From contig JAICHH010000003.1 of assembly GCA_025922715.1 (NCBI GenBank), forward strand, positions 1-40,959: a stretch of DNA of 40,959 nucleotides. The letters are read 5' to 3'. Positions 16,756-24,286 of the stretch are shown piece by piece. Under the pieces are notes generated by a model, which ran no database searches, had not been told where the DNA came from, and saw nothing but the letters and a program-made list of their open reading frames with translations. Within the stretch, counting starts at the first letter, position 1, and each line of letters starts with the position of its first letter. Source of the stretch: Nitrososphaeraceae archaeon (lineage in GTDB: Archaea > Thermoproteota > Nitrososphaeria > Nitrososphaerales > Nitrososphaeraceae). The position numbers and the translations under genes are program-made.

Positions 16756-17670
16756 TTAAAGTTTGAGATGAGTTTTCAATCCTTTATAACGATTCCTAAT
16801 AGTTACTTCCGTGACTCCTGCAGCCTCTGCTACATCCTTTTGTGTCTTATTTTCTCCATTCATAACGCATGCAACATATAATGCAGCTGCTGCTAGACCC
16901 ATTGGATCTTTCCCTGCTGAAATTTTACCTTCCTCCGCTTTTTTAAGAATTTCTAGGGCTTTACGTTTAGTTTTTTCAGACAATCCTGCTTTGCTAGCAA
17001 TTCTTGCAACACATTTTACTGGATCTACAACTGGCATTCTTAAGTCAAGCTCTCTAATTAAAAGTCGATAACAACGTGCAACATCCTTTTTCTTTATATT
17101 GCTTGCATTTGCTATATCTTTTAGGGTTCTAGGTGTTTCTGTATCACGACATGCAGCATATAATGCAGCTGCAACGAGAGCAGAAATAGATCGGCCTCTT
17201 ACTAATCCTTTTTCTAACGCCTTTCTATAGATATATGCGGCCTTTTCTATTACTGCATCTCCCACTGCTAGTTTGTCTTTTAGCCTATCTAACTCACTAA
17301 AAGCTTGTCTAAAATTACGATCGACTGGTTCATGGACCTGACTTCTGCTATCCCATGTTCTAAGCCTTTCAATAGTGCTTTTCATTGAAGAGGAAAGTGG
17401 TTTACCAGAAGCATCTTTGTCCACAGGTCCTATAATGGTTGCTAATCCCATGTCGTGCATAGCTAAAGAAGTTGGAATTCCTGCACGGCTTCTATCTTCG
17501 TGTTCTTCTTTGGAAAATGCTCTCCATTCCGGCCCTGTTTCTTCTATTCTTTCATTAATGACAAAACCACAATTTCCACAAAACATCTCACCTGTAGAAT
17601 TGTCAGTCACCATCGGACCTTTGCCACATCTTGGGCACCGATCGCCAAAAAGCGATATATCTTTAACCAT
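16756..17670 (-). CDS. tfb: Transcription initiation factor TFB
   Basis: TFB bridges TBP and RNA polymerase at archaeal promoters. The N-terminal zinc ribbon (CPRCGKGPMVTDNSTGEMFCGNCG, residues 12-35) is followed by the B-finger/linker (ERIEETGPEWRAFSKEEHEDRSRAG) and two cyclin repeats (about 115-205 and 210-304), the second ending in a helix-turn-helix for the BRE (DVAEAAGVTEVTIRNRYKGL). Length 304 is typical. A GGTGAA precedes the ATG and a CATAAATAG box lies about 43 nt upstream, so a short leader is likely. It follows aIF1 on the same strand but with its own 155-base spacer. Thaumarchaea often have several TFBs. Confidence 0.97.
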   Translation of the reverse strand: MVKDISLFGDRCPRCGKGPMVTDNSTGEMFCGNCGFVINERIEETGPEWRAFSKEEHEDRSRAGIPTSLAMHDMGLATIIGPVDKDASGKPLSSSMKSTIERLRTWDSRSQVHEPVDRNFRQAFSELDRLKDKLAVGDAVIEKAAYIYRKALEKGLVRGRSISALVAAALYAACRDTETPRTLKDIANASNIKKKDVARCYRLLIRELDLRMPVVDPVKCVARIASKAGLSEKTKRKALEILKKAEEGKISAGKDPMGLAAAALYVACVMNGENKTQKDVAEAAGVTEVTIRNRYKGLKTHLKL

Positions 17671-17743
17671 TCATTTCACCACAAAACTTTTTAATAACTA
17701 AATCCGTACTATTTATGTTTTATTCTAACATATAAATATTACC

Positions 17744-17755
17744 CTATTAATAGGC
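17744..17755. promoter_or_regulatory. 12-bp perfect palindrome upstream of TFB
   Basis: CCTATTAATAGG is a perfect inverted repeat just upstream of the TATA-like elements of the tfb promoter. It could be an operator. There is no experimental or comparative support in the window. Confidence 0.35.
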
Positions 17756-17825
17756 AGGGGGATCAACATTCTATAAAATTTACCCGAATTAAATCCGAAA
17801 AGTTTTATATCATCGACAAATAACT

Positions 17826-18134
17826 TTATTGCACTTCTATTGCTTCTTGGTTAAATCCTTTTTTTACTAAATAACTTTTAACGTCTTCACGATGGTCACC
17901 TTGTAACATAATAAAACCATCTTTAGCTGTTCCACCACATGCAAATTGGCTTTTAAGCTCTTTAACAATATTGTGCATATTGGTTACTTTAGGATCTATC
18001 CCTTCTATCATAGTGGTAGTCTTAGAAAATCTCCGAGTTTCAAGGCGGATGATTATTCTTGTCTCTTCTTTTTCAAGTTCACCACAAGGACATAAATCAT
18101 CAGGTAATCCACATTTTTTACATATAACCGCCAT
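17826..18134 (-). CDS. Translation initiation factor aIF1 (SUI1)
   Basis: The 102-residue protein has an N-terminal Cys cluster (CKKCGLPDDLCPCGE, four Cys) and a SUI1 fold: RIIIRLETRRFSKTTTMIEGID, FACGGTAKDGFIMLQGDHREDVKSYLVKKGF. aIF1 binds the small ribosomal subunit near the P site and controls start-codon selection. The N-terminal zinc knuckle is usual in archaeal members. It is divergent from the Sec61-beta gene (135-base spacer), an arrangement grouping core transcription, translation and secretion genes. Confidence 0.97.
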   Translation of the reverse strand: MAVICKKCGLPDDLCPCGELEKEETRIIIRLETRRFSKTTTMIEGIDPKVTNMHNIVKELKSQFACGGTAKDGFIMLQGDHREDVKSYLVKKGFNQEAIEVQ

Positions 18135-18269
18135 ATTATATTTATCTATACTTTTCTTAGCTTCTTATTAAGCCTTACCTAGTACCTTTAAAAAGATTCT
18201 GATTTTATAAACCATCCTGATTACAATAAACGATAGCTATTTAAGGAATAATGTTTTATATTTTGTGAA

Positions 18270-18446
18270 TTGAGCAGCAAAAAGAAAAATGCACCATTAC
18301 CAGCATCTAGTGCTGGTTTATTAAGATTCTTTGAGGATGAAACGAAAGGAGTAAAGGTGAAACCAGAAGTTGTTCTTGGAGTTACTGGGGCTTTAATTGC
18401 AATTTCGATCATGATTCGAGTGATATTTCCAGTTGTAGGTGCATAA
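18270..18446 (+). CDS. secG: Preprotein translocase subunit Sec61-beta
   Basis: This 58-residue gene starts with TTG and encodes the archaeal Sec61-beta subunit of the SecYEG channel. Visible features are a basic/polar N-terminus (SSKKKNAPLPASSAGLLRFF), the typical GLLRFFEDETKGVKVKPEVV segment, and one C-terminal membrane helix (VVLGVTGALIAISIMIRVIF) ending VVGA. A TATTTAAG box centred about 28 nt before the TTG suits a leaderless message. It lies 17 bases before the DUF2070 gene, so the two are probably co-transcribed. Confidence 0.93.
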   Translation: MSSKKKNAPLPASSAGLLRFFEDETKGVKVKPEVVLGVTGALIAISIMIRVIFPVVGA

Positions 18447-18463
18447 CGACTCAATCTTATAAG

Positions 18464-20266
18464 ATGGAAAATGACCATGACAGTGTATCTAATATTCATA
18501 AAAGATGGTCTCTAACTAGGATCAACTTTTCATCATATAAAATTTCTTTAGCAATATCGATAATTAGTTCGATAGGTATAATATTAGGTTTTAATCATTT
18601 TTATCTAATACTAAATTTAATACAATTAGTTGTATTTACAATAACAGGTATATCTTTTCTCGTCTTCAGTTATTTCTTAGATCTTTTTTTGTTAAGAAAA
18701 ACACCAGTTAATAAAATATCCAAAATTCTTCATGTCTCAGCTTTTTCGAATTTGCTATGGTTACTTATCCTTATCCTTGGATATCTTGCTTTTATTATTT
18801 TTCAGAAAGATGTTCCTCCTAAGGAACACCTGTTTGAGGGAATGATGTTAGCAATTGGGCTAAGGATAGGAATATTTACTTCAGTTTTTGGCGCTAATTT
18901 AGTACAAGCACTAAAAACTGCAATAATTCAGCCTATAGTTTTTTTCGTTTTAATTATTCCTTCTTCTCTATTTATTGAAATTTTTTTCGATGTTGTAGCA
19001 ATTTCTTTTGGTTTAATTTTAACAGGTTTAGGTATAGGATGGACGATACTTGCCGATAGAGCAGGAAGACCAAATGTACAGAGTACTTTTGCGCTTCTCC
19101 AAGCTTTCCTTTCAGCATGGACAGAAAACAAGGTAGAAAATATAGAAAAAATTTTGTTATCCAAGTCTAAAAATGAGTTGGTTGATACACATATTGTTAA
19201 ATTTACTAACAAACATCATAACCTTTATTGGGTTTTACCCAATATTCACCCTGGTCCTTTTAAAGAAATTGGTGGAAGTAATCTTCCTTATCAAATATAT
19301 AATCATTTTTCTCAAAAAGCAGTTGTATTTCACAGTGCCTCTGACCATTCCTTGAACATTCCATCAAAAGGTGAGGTCAGGGAATACCTAAAGTCACTAT
19401 CTAATACACAAAAGACCCTAGATTATGGAAGTACATGCTCAATACCTATTCAAATAAAAAATAAAAAAGCAACGGTTACAGGGATAATCCTTGGCAATAC
19501 TCCTATTCTGATGCTCTCTTTTGCTCCTTCGGGTATGGAAGATATTTCAGAAGAAATTAGTAAAGAATTGGAAACATATTCAAAAAATGAAGGATTTAAG
19601 AGACTTTTTATAATAGACAGTCATAATGCCATGGGAAAAAAAATTGGAAAAAGTGAAAATGAAGAATTGTTAGTTGCAGGAAAAACATGTCTAAAAACCT
19701 TAAAAAAATCTCCACAATATAGTTTTAAAATTGCCCAATCAAATACAAACGAGAATAAAAATCATATAGTATTTGGAGAAGACATTGGAAAAAGTGGTCT
19801 TTCTATTATCCTTATTGATGTAAACAAAGATAATGATGATGACAATAACAGTAATAACAATATTCAATATGTAATAGGTTGGGCTGATTCTAATAATATG
19901 AAAAGTGGGTTAAGAGAATATATTATAAAATATTTAGAACAAAAAGGAATAAGAATGTTAGAACTTTGTTCATCAGATACCCATGAGAAGTCTGGAATTA
20001 GAACCTCAGAAGGATATTATCCATTTGGTCACATAACAAAATTTGAAACAATAGCAGAGTATTATCATCAGCTTGTACAACTAGCGTATAAAAAATTAGA
20101 AGTTTATGGATATGAAGTATTACACATTGTATCAACAGTAAAGGTTATGGGAACGGACCAATTTCGTGATTATTCTAATGCTTTAGATACAGCAATGAAT
20201 TTAACTAAAAAATACCTCATCGTCACTTTTGGAGTAATTTTACTTATGTTGATAATTACCAATTAA
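18464..20266 (+). CDS. DUF2070 multi-pass membrane protein
   Basis: The 600-residue protein is a DUF2070 member, an archaeal family of unknown function. About six or seven membrane helices fill residues 25-200, and a soluble domain follows (about 215-575), closed by one more membrane helix (578-598). The soluble domain has invariant-looking polar motifs: LPNIHPGPFKEIGGSNLP, VFHSASDHSLNIPS, IIDSHNAMG and CSSDTHEKSGIRTSEGYYPFGH. The His/Asp pattern (HPGP, DH, DSH, DTH) looks like a metal-dependent hydrolase site, which is my inference. It also has an Asn/Asp-rich microsatellite insertion near residue 455. It follows Sec61-beta in a probable operon. Confidence 0.9.
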   Translation: MENDHDSVSNIHKRWSLTRINFSSYKISLAISIISSIGIILGFNHFYLILNLIQLVVFTITGISFLVFSYFLDLFLLRKTPVNKISKILHVSAFSNLLWLLILILGYLAFIIFQKDVPPKEHLFEGMMLAIGLRIGIFTSVFGANLVQALKTAIIQPIVFFVLIIPSSLFIEIFFDVVAISFGLILTGLGIGWTILADRAGRPNVQSTFALLQAFLSAWTENKVENIEKILLSKSKNELVDTHIVKFTNKHHNLYWVLPNIHPGPFKEIGGSNLPYQIYNHFSQKAVVFHSASDHSLNIPSKGEVREYLKSLSNTQKTLDYGSTCSIPIQIKNKKATVTGIILGNTPILMLSFAPSGMEDISEEISKELETYSKNEGFKRLFIIDSHNAMGKKIGKSENEELLVAGKTCLKTLKKSPQYSFKIAQSNTNENKNHIVFGEDIGKSGLSIILIDVNKDNDDDNNSNNNIQYVIGWADSNNMKSGLREYIIKYLEQKGIRMLELCSSDTHEKSGIRTSEGYYPFGHITKFETIAEYYHQLVQLAYKKLEVYGYEVLHIVSTVKVMGTDQFRDYSNALDTAMNLTKKYLIVTFGVILLMLIITN

Positions 20267-20314
20267 ATGGAATACATTAGTCATAATATTATTACTTTTA
20301 ATGTATATTCCATT
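20266..20314 (+). terminator. Hairpin after the DUF2070 gene
   Basis: AATGGAATACATTA (20266-20279) pairs with TAATGTATATTCCATT (20299-20314), with one bulged position, around a 19-base T-rich loop. It overlaps the DUF2070 stop. It may protect the mRNA 3' end or help termination. Confidence 0.45.
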
Positions 20315-20854
20315 ACTTACATTAATGCTAGAGTATTAAAGATTTATAGATAGAATAAATTATTTGCCTTAGAATTTTGATACATATTAGTTTTTAGTTA
20401 ATTATAGAACATAATCAAATAGTTACGTTTCATATTGAAAAAATAAAAATTTATATTCTTCAAAAGGTCTAGATAACATATAAAAACATATCAATCAACT
20501 TAGTTTCTAACCACAATATCAAATGTGAATGTATATCTGAGAATAGAGTAAACATAGATCATTCTTTTGTGTAGATATGGAATTTACTTGGCTAGAAGAC
20601 CACACTAGTAATAGTTAGGAATAGCTGGAGAGATAATTCAATTCTGTTACTTTTGATAAACCAAAATAATTTTAAATTACTATTAGAAGTTAAAAAAGAT
20701 AGAGGATCTCAAGATAAAGTTTGAGAAGACTAGTAGAATAATATAATCGAATATAAAACTGATTAATTTTGTCAGATTAAATTCTCTATGAGAAATGGGT
20801 TATTAAATTAACACGTTATGGATAACAAATGAGGCTTTAGCTCTAATATTATGA
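20315..20854. other. 540-base gene-free spacer
   Basis: No open frame with coding character, tRNA or recognisable RNA was found on either strand. It separates the core block ending at DUF2070 from a run of small zinc-finger genes and could be decayed mobile DNA. Confidence 0.5.
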
Positions 20855-20971
20855 TTAGCTATGTTCTTTTTTCATATGGCTATCAAGTTCTTTTTCATTT
20901 TTAGCTATATAATTGCATATATTACATGTTTTCTTATCTTTTCGTCCTTGTAGATAGTCGACAAAATGCAT
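20855..20971 (-). CDS. C2H2 zinc-finger microprotein
   Basis: This 38-codon gene encodes one classical C2H2 finger: C-x2-C-x12-H-x4-H in the segment CNICNYIAKNEKELDSHMKKEH. The order, the central hydrophobic Leu and the charged helix are as in eukaryotic-type fingers; short single-finger proteins of this kind are common in thaumarchaea. A basic stretch (QGRKDKK) precedes the finger. An in-frame ATG at 20995 would add MWGITIYL; an AAATATAA box lies about 22 nt before that ATG and about 46 nt before 20971, so I prefer the inner start. It probably binds nucleic acid or protein. Confidence 0.7.
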   Translation of the reverse strand: MHFVDYLQGRKDKKTCNICNYIAKNEKELDSHMKKEHS

Positions 20972-21101
20972 CAGATATATTGTTATACCCCACATAAACT
21001 ATAAAGAGCCAAATTATATTTATGACTTTAAGTAATTCTTCTTGCTTTTGTCATCTTTTTTATTATCATTATTATAAACTGTAATGGTTCTAACTAGATA
21101 T

Positions 21102-21341
21102 TCAAACTAAATTATGTTTTACTCGTCTCGATTTTTTTTGGTTTTCAACTGTTCTTAATATTAATTTATATTTTCCGTTTCTTGGTCTGATCCTTAATCT
21201 ATAACCACAACATGGACACCAAGTACCTTGCCAATCAATATAGATCTCACATACCTGACAGCGTTTTTGCCCTATCAAATATCGTCCCCCATTTCGAGGT
21301 TTTATTGCTTTATGACGTTGACAAATTCCCTTACATGTCAT
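21102..21341 (-). CDS. Small conserved zinc-ribbon protein
   Basis: The 79-residue protein is rich in Arg/Lys and has cysteines grouped as CKGIC near the N-terminus, CQVC and CPCCG, with a conserved-looking core RCQVCEIYIDWQGTWCPCCG followed by RLRIRPRNGKYK. It most likely folds as a zinc ribbon on Cys pairs 28/31 and 43/46 and binds nucleic acid. I recall similar paralogous small proteins in Nitrososphaera-type genomes, but no function is known. It stands alone between AT-rich spacers. The ATG start is followed directly by TCKGICQRHK, giving no room for a longer N-terminus. Confidence 0.75.
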   Translation of the reverse strand: MTCKGICQRHKAIKPRNGGRYLIGQKRCQVCEIYIDWQGTWCPCCGYRLRIRPRNGKYKLILRTVENQKKSRRVKHNLV

Positions 21342-21408
21342 ATTTCTTCAGCAGTATACTAATTGAAAACATAATAATGAATATATTGTAAACTGGAGGT
21401 ATTATATA

Positions 21409-21555
21409 TTATACATTTACATAAACAACTTCATTGTTCAAATTATAGCTTATTGAGAGTTTTATAATAAAATTATTATCTTTCTCTTCTATATCCTTTT
21501 TAAGAAAAACTATCATAATATTTGAAATATCTGCTATTACATTTATACTTCTCAC
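21409..21555 (-). CDS. Possible 48-residue protein of unknown function
   Basis: A GTG-started frame encodes alternating hydrophobic and charged stretches (INVIADISNIMIVFLKKDIEEKD, then IIKLSISY and EVVYVNV), more protein-like than the other frames. However, a TATTTATA box lies only about 12 nt upstream of the GTG, which does not fit it as a start. I recognise no family. It is reported as a weak candidate only. Confidence 0.22.
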   Translation of the reverse strand: MRSINVIADISNIMIVFLKKDIEEKDNNFIIKLSISYNLNNEVVYVNV

Positions 21556-21603
21556 TATATTCTATAAATAGAATAAAGAACATCTTTTCCTTTGATCCCC
21601 GTT

Positions 21604-21912
21604 TTAATTCTTTCCTGTTAATGATTCAAAAAATTGAATTAGTCTTCCATTAAAGCCATAATTATATTTCATTAATTCTGTAATTTTCTCCACACAATTT
21701 AAACAAATATTGTAATATTTATCCGAAAGATCCTCGTTAACATAAGTGCTAACTTCCGATATTTTGGTTTTGTTGTTGTTACTCCTATTACTACTGCTAC
21801 TACTACTAACATTTAGATATACTAAGGTGTTAATTTCATTATTACAAATATCACAGGTTTTGATTTGCTCTTCTTTTACTATATCTTTTGTGGTCGAAAT
21901 ATCTTCTATCAT
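21604..21912 (-). CDS. CxxC/CxxC putative zinc-binding protein of unknown function
   Basis: Two knuckles, TCDICNNEI (about residues 19-24) and ICLNCVEKI (about 69-74), could bind one zinc in a treble-clef or ribbon. Between them sits a Ser/Asn run (six Ser, then NRSNNN) encoded by an AGT/AAC microsatellite, probably a loop expansion. The C-terminal part (ITELMKYNYGFNGRLIQFFESLTG) is likely helical. I do not recognise the family. It is divergently transcribed from the PNGase-like gene with a 176-base spacer, and belongs to a local group of small zinc-finger genes. Confidence 0.65.
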   Translation of the reverse strand: MIEDISTTKDIVKEEQIKTCDICNNEINTLVYLNVSSSSSSNRSNNNKTKISEVSTYVNEDLSDKYYNICLNCVEKITELMKYNYGFNGRLIQFFESLTGKN

Positions 21913-22075
21913 ATATATTTTCTGTGTATAATGTTACCAATAATGTTTTCCTTAATTAATTCATATTTTACTTCCTAGAACTAATTTCTTAAAAGGAATC
22001 ACCAAGTAATTAATGAAATCTGCAGTTTGATTTTTACAAGAAGAAACAATTAATTCTATCAAGCCAAAGAATATT

Positions 22076-22080
22076 AGGAG
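22076..22080 (+). promoter_or_regulatory. Shine-Dalgarno AGGAG supporting a TTG start
   Basis: AGGAG ends 8 nt before TTG 22089. No ATG precedes the conserved N-terminal region in this frame, so this site supports the TTG start of the PNGase-like gene. Confidence 0.5.
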
Positions 22081-22088
22081 TAAAAATA

Positions 22089-22805
22089 TTGTTTGGTAAT
22101 AATTTGGATCAGTTCACATCGTCCTTTGTAGACATTTTTAAGTTTTATAAAAGGATATCGGAACAGTATACAGACCATATGATCTTGGATTCTGTCAAGC
22201 AATCAGTACCAGATAAGATATTAAAATTATGTCTCGATCACCAATCGTTAATCCCTCTCTTATATTGGTTCAAAAATGACTTGATGAAATGGATGCCAAA
22301 GGAAGTACAATGTTCGAGTTGTAATATGCAGATGAAAGTCCAAGTTATAGATGGTGATTCAACGATATTGCGCAAAACAGAAGTTCATTCATGTGGCAAA
22401 TGTGGATCCTCTATAATATTTCCTCGGTACGTTAAAATACAAAAAATTGCAGAAACAAAGATCGGCAGGTGTAGTGAATGGTCTATACTCTTTGGTGCTA
22501 TTCTAAATTCATTGTCACTACAGACTAGAATAGTGCACGATTTTCTTGATCATTGTTGGAATGAATCTTTGATAAATAATAAATGGATACACCTTGACTC
22601 AACTTTGAACTATCCTATTTCTTTTAACCACCCTTATTATTATGAACAAAATTGGGGAAAGGACTATGAGTATGTTTTAGCATTCTCTGCCAATAGCATC
22701 GAGGATGTTACTAGATGTTATACTGAAAAGTGGCACATGATTAAGAAAAGGAGGGAAAAGGAAGATAAAACAGACATATTGAAGAAACTTTATTCGAGAG
22801 TATAA
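22089..22805 (+). CDS. Eukaryote-type peptide:N-glycanase (PNGase/Png1) homologue, transglutaminase fold
   Basis: The whole 238-residue protein lines up with the core of cytosolic PNGase, which removes N-glycans from misfolded glycoproteins. In order: the helical lead LLYWFKNDLMKWM; zinc knuckles CSSC (about 77-80) and CGKC (103-106), followed by IIFPRYV as in PNGase FPRYN; the catalytic Cys in GRCSEW (about 126); the catalytic His in DHCWNE (about 152); the catalytic Asp in IHLDST (about 169); and the GWGK/YVLAFS/DVTRCY counterpart NWGKDYEYVLAFSANSIEDVTRCYTEKW. No PUB or PAW domain is present. The triad and zinc ligands are intact, so it may be active. Alternative: a transglutaminase-like protease with another amide substrate. 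Confidence 0.85.
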   Translation: MFGNNLDQFTSSFVDIFKFYKRISEQYTDHMILDSVKQSVPDKILKLCLDHQSLIPLLYWFKNDLMKWMPKEVQCSSCNMQMKVQVIDGDSTILRKTEVHSCGKCGSSIIFPRYVKIQKIAETKIGRCSEWSILFGAILNSLSLQTRIVHDFLDHCWNESLINNKWIHLDSTLNYPISFNHPYYYEQNWGKDYEYVLAFSANSIEDVTRCYTEKWHMIKKRREKEDKTDILKKLYSRV

Positions 22806-22930
22806 TTTCATTCATTCTAATCCAGATGAATATAAATCTGATTTATTTTTTTACAGTTTCCGGTATACTAATATCATATTTGAGTGAAACAACTGGGTTA
22901 GAATATCGCTAGAGTAATAGAATTATAAAA

Positions 22931-23257
22931 TTATTCACAATAACGTGATAAATATACAAGCGCTTTTATCTTCCCAATCTTGGAAGACTCTTTGATGTTA
23001 AATTCTATTTGTTCTGCAATAATATAATCGCAAATAATATTGGTATTTTCTGGATTTTTCTTTAATAAATCCTTCGACAAGTTTTTTATAAAATGTTTAC
23101 ACGATTTTGTAATTGAATTTATTTTGGTTTCTATTTGGTTGTTATTAGTAATTATTATTAAGTTATCACTATTGATCTTTTCTTGATTTTTCTCTTCTAC
23201 ATTGATTCCATGTTTAGGATTAGTATTATTATTGATTTGATCTTCTCCTATTAACAT
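22931..23257 (-). pseudogene. Truncated tyrosine-recombinase (integrase) N-terminal fragment
   Basis: Residues about 50-108 resemble the SAM-like core-binding domain of thaumarchaeal tyrosine integrases: KSCKHFIKNLSKDLLKKN, then ENTNIICDYIIAEQIEFNIKESSKIGKIKALVYLSRYCE. The frame stops there; the downstream 120 bases on this strand hold stops in all frames and no catalytic R-H-R-Y domain follows. I read it as the remnant of an integrated element, from memory of such integrases; an intact small DNA-binding protein is the alternative. It lies 77 bases downstream of rnpB on the same strand. Confidence 0.5.
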
Positions 23258-23333
23258 TCCTTAAATTGCTCATGGTATTTTTTATCGATCACTGATAAAT
23301 AATTATTGGAAGAACACTCATTTGAAAATAGTG

Positions 23334-23620
23334 TGTGTGCTAGCAATAACCCTCCTTCTGTTTTATACGAGATTTCGCTTAGCGGCCAACCTGAGCCAGT
23401 GCAGGAATATGTTACTCTTTTTGGCCTTGCTCCACTCAGGTCGTCAGTTTCATTCTAGGAAAGACAATCTCAGGTTATTGGCCATCATAGAGTTATAGTG
23501 AGTCCTCTAGATACTTTTCTGTTACGTTGCCAGCTGTCTCCAGCTAATTATCGCTAATTTGAGTGCCTGCTATGAGGGAGGAGTTTCCTCTCTTTCGAGT
23601 CACTCGTACGCTAGCTCACA
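23334..23620 (-). ncRNA. rnpB: RNase P RNA
   Basis: This roughly 287-nt stretch is much more GC-rich than its surroundings. Its ends pair as an 11-bp P1 helix (TGTGAGCTAGC with GCTAGCACACA, one mismatch). The 5' conserved region GAGAGGAAACTCC and the 3' conserved region ACAGAAGGAGGGTTATTGCT are the two strands of the P4 core (CCTCC with GGAGG), and GCAAGGCCAAAAAGAGTAACA fits the CR II/III loop of the specificity domain. RNase P RNA is the ribozyme that trims tRNA 5' leaders. The ends are set by P1. The TATA box 26 nt upstream supports the 5' end. Confidence 0.9.
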
Positions 23621-23640
23621 ATATTATAATACAATATAAA

Positions 23641-24147
23641 CTAATATAGATTTGGAAAATAATCTTTTTCGATTTTAAGAATTTCATTAGGATCTTCTTG
23701 GTTTTTGTATAATTCTAATAGCTCGACATTTAAGTCTAAAAAAGTATGACCCCATTTGAATTTATTCAATAATTCTTCTGCATTTGACTGAAAACCTAGT
23801 ATAAATAAAGAACCTGCTATAGCTTCAGCAGTAGTTAATTTTCCTAATTTTGCATAATTTACAGGATTTCCTGCTAGAAGTAATGGAAGACGTCGATTAA
23901 TTCTTTTTTTAAGAATTTTGAATTTTCTTATTGTTTCATCAAAATAATTCCAAGAACAATCTATAGCACAGATGGATTTAGCGATACTATTGTCGGTTTT
24001 TGATAATGCAATTTTAGATAAAGGGTTTAAAACTATAGCGTCTTTCGGTATAAATCTGCTTGATTGAATTAAATTAAACTTTACCAACTTGGCTGCAGTA
24101 CATTTAGTTGGATCATCTTGTTTTAGTTCTAAAACAAAAACTTTCAT
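23641..24147 (-). CDS. tsr3: 16S rRNA aminocarboxypropyltransferase Tsr3
   Basis: The protein is the DUF367/Tsr3 family enzyme that transfers the 3-amino-3-carboxypropyl group of SAM to a hypermodified pseudouridine in small-subunit rRNA. Conserved features: VLNPLSKIALSKTD, ICAIDCSWN, RRLPLLLAGNPVNYAKLGKLTTAEAIAGSLFILGF and the C-terminal FKWGHTFLDLNVELLELY. Length 168 is normal. Its TATA box sits about 32 nt before the ATG. It is divergent from the helicase gene. The 20 nt before rnpB place both non-coding and rRNA-modifying functions on the same strand. Confidence 0.95.
   Translation of the reverse strand: MKVFVLELKQDDPTKCTAAKLVKFNLIQSSRFIPKDAIVLNPLSKIALSKTDNSIAKSICAIDCSWNYFDETIRKFKILKKRINRRLPLLLAGNPVNYAKLGKLTTAEAIAGSLFILGFQSNAEELLNKFKWGHTFLDLNVELLELYKNQEDPNEILKIEKDYFPNLY
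23642..23649 (-). promoter_or_regulatory. TATA box of rnpB, overlapping the tsr3 stop codon
   Basis: CTATATTA on the minus strand is centred 26 nt before the predicted rnpB 5' end. It covers the last codons and stop of tsr3, so the two genes are packed with essentially no spacer. Confidence 0.55.
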
Positions 24148-24173
24148 TTACAATAATTATTAAGAATACCCAA

Positions 24174-24184
24174 TTATTTATTTG
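24174..24184 (-). promoter_or_regulatory. TATA box of tsr3
   Basis: AAATAAATAAT on the minus strand is centred about 32 nt before the tsr3 ATG, giving a leader of only a few bases. Confidence 0.45.
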
Positions 24185-24286
24185 AATTTAGAAATCTCAA
24201 TACAAATGTTTTGGATCGTCATAATAAACAATAAAAAATCAGTAACTACATAAATTATTAATAACTTCATTGTTACTTTATTATTC

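Noticed and set aside
160..20640. Similarity between about 160-235 and 20590-20640 (TGGCTAGAAG ... GAGAGAT)
   Set aside because: Only a 10-base identity plus loose matches; too weak to call a repeated element.
22806..22930. Continuation of the integrase into a catalytic domain
   Set aside because: Stops occur in all minus-strand frames and no R/H/R/Y motifs are found, so only a fragment is called.
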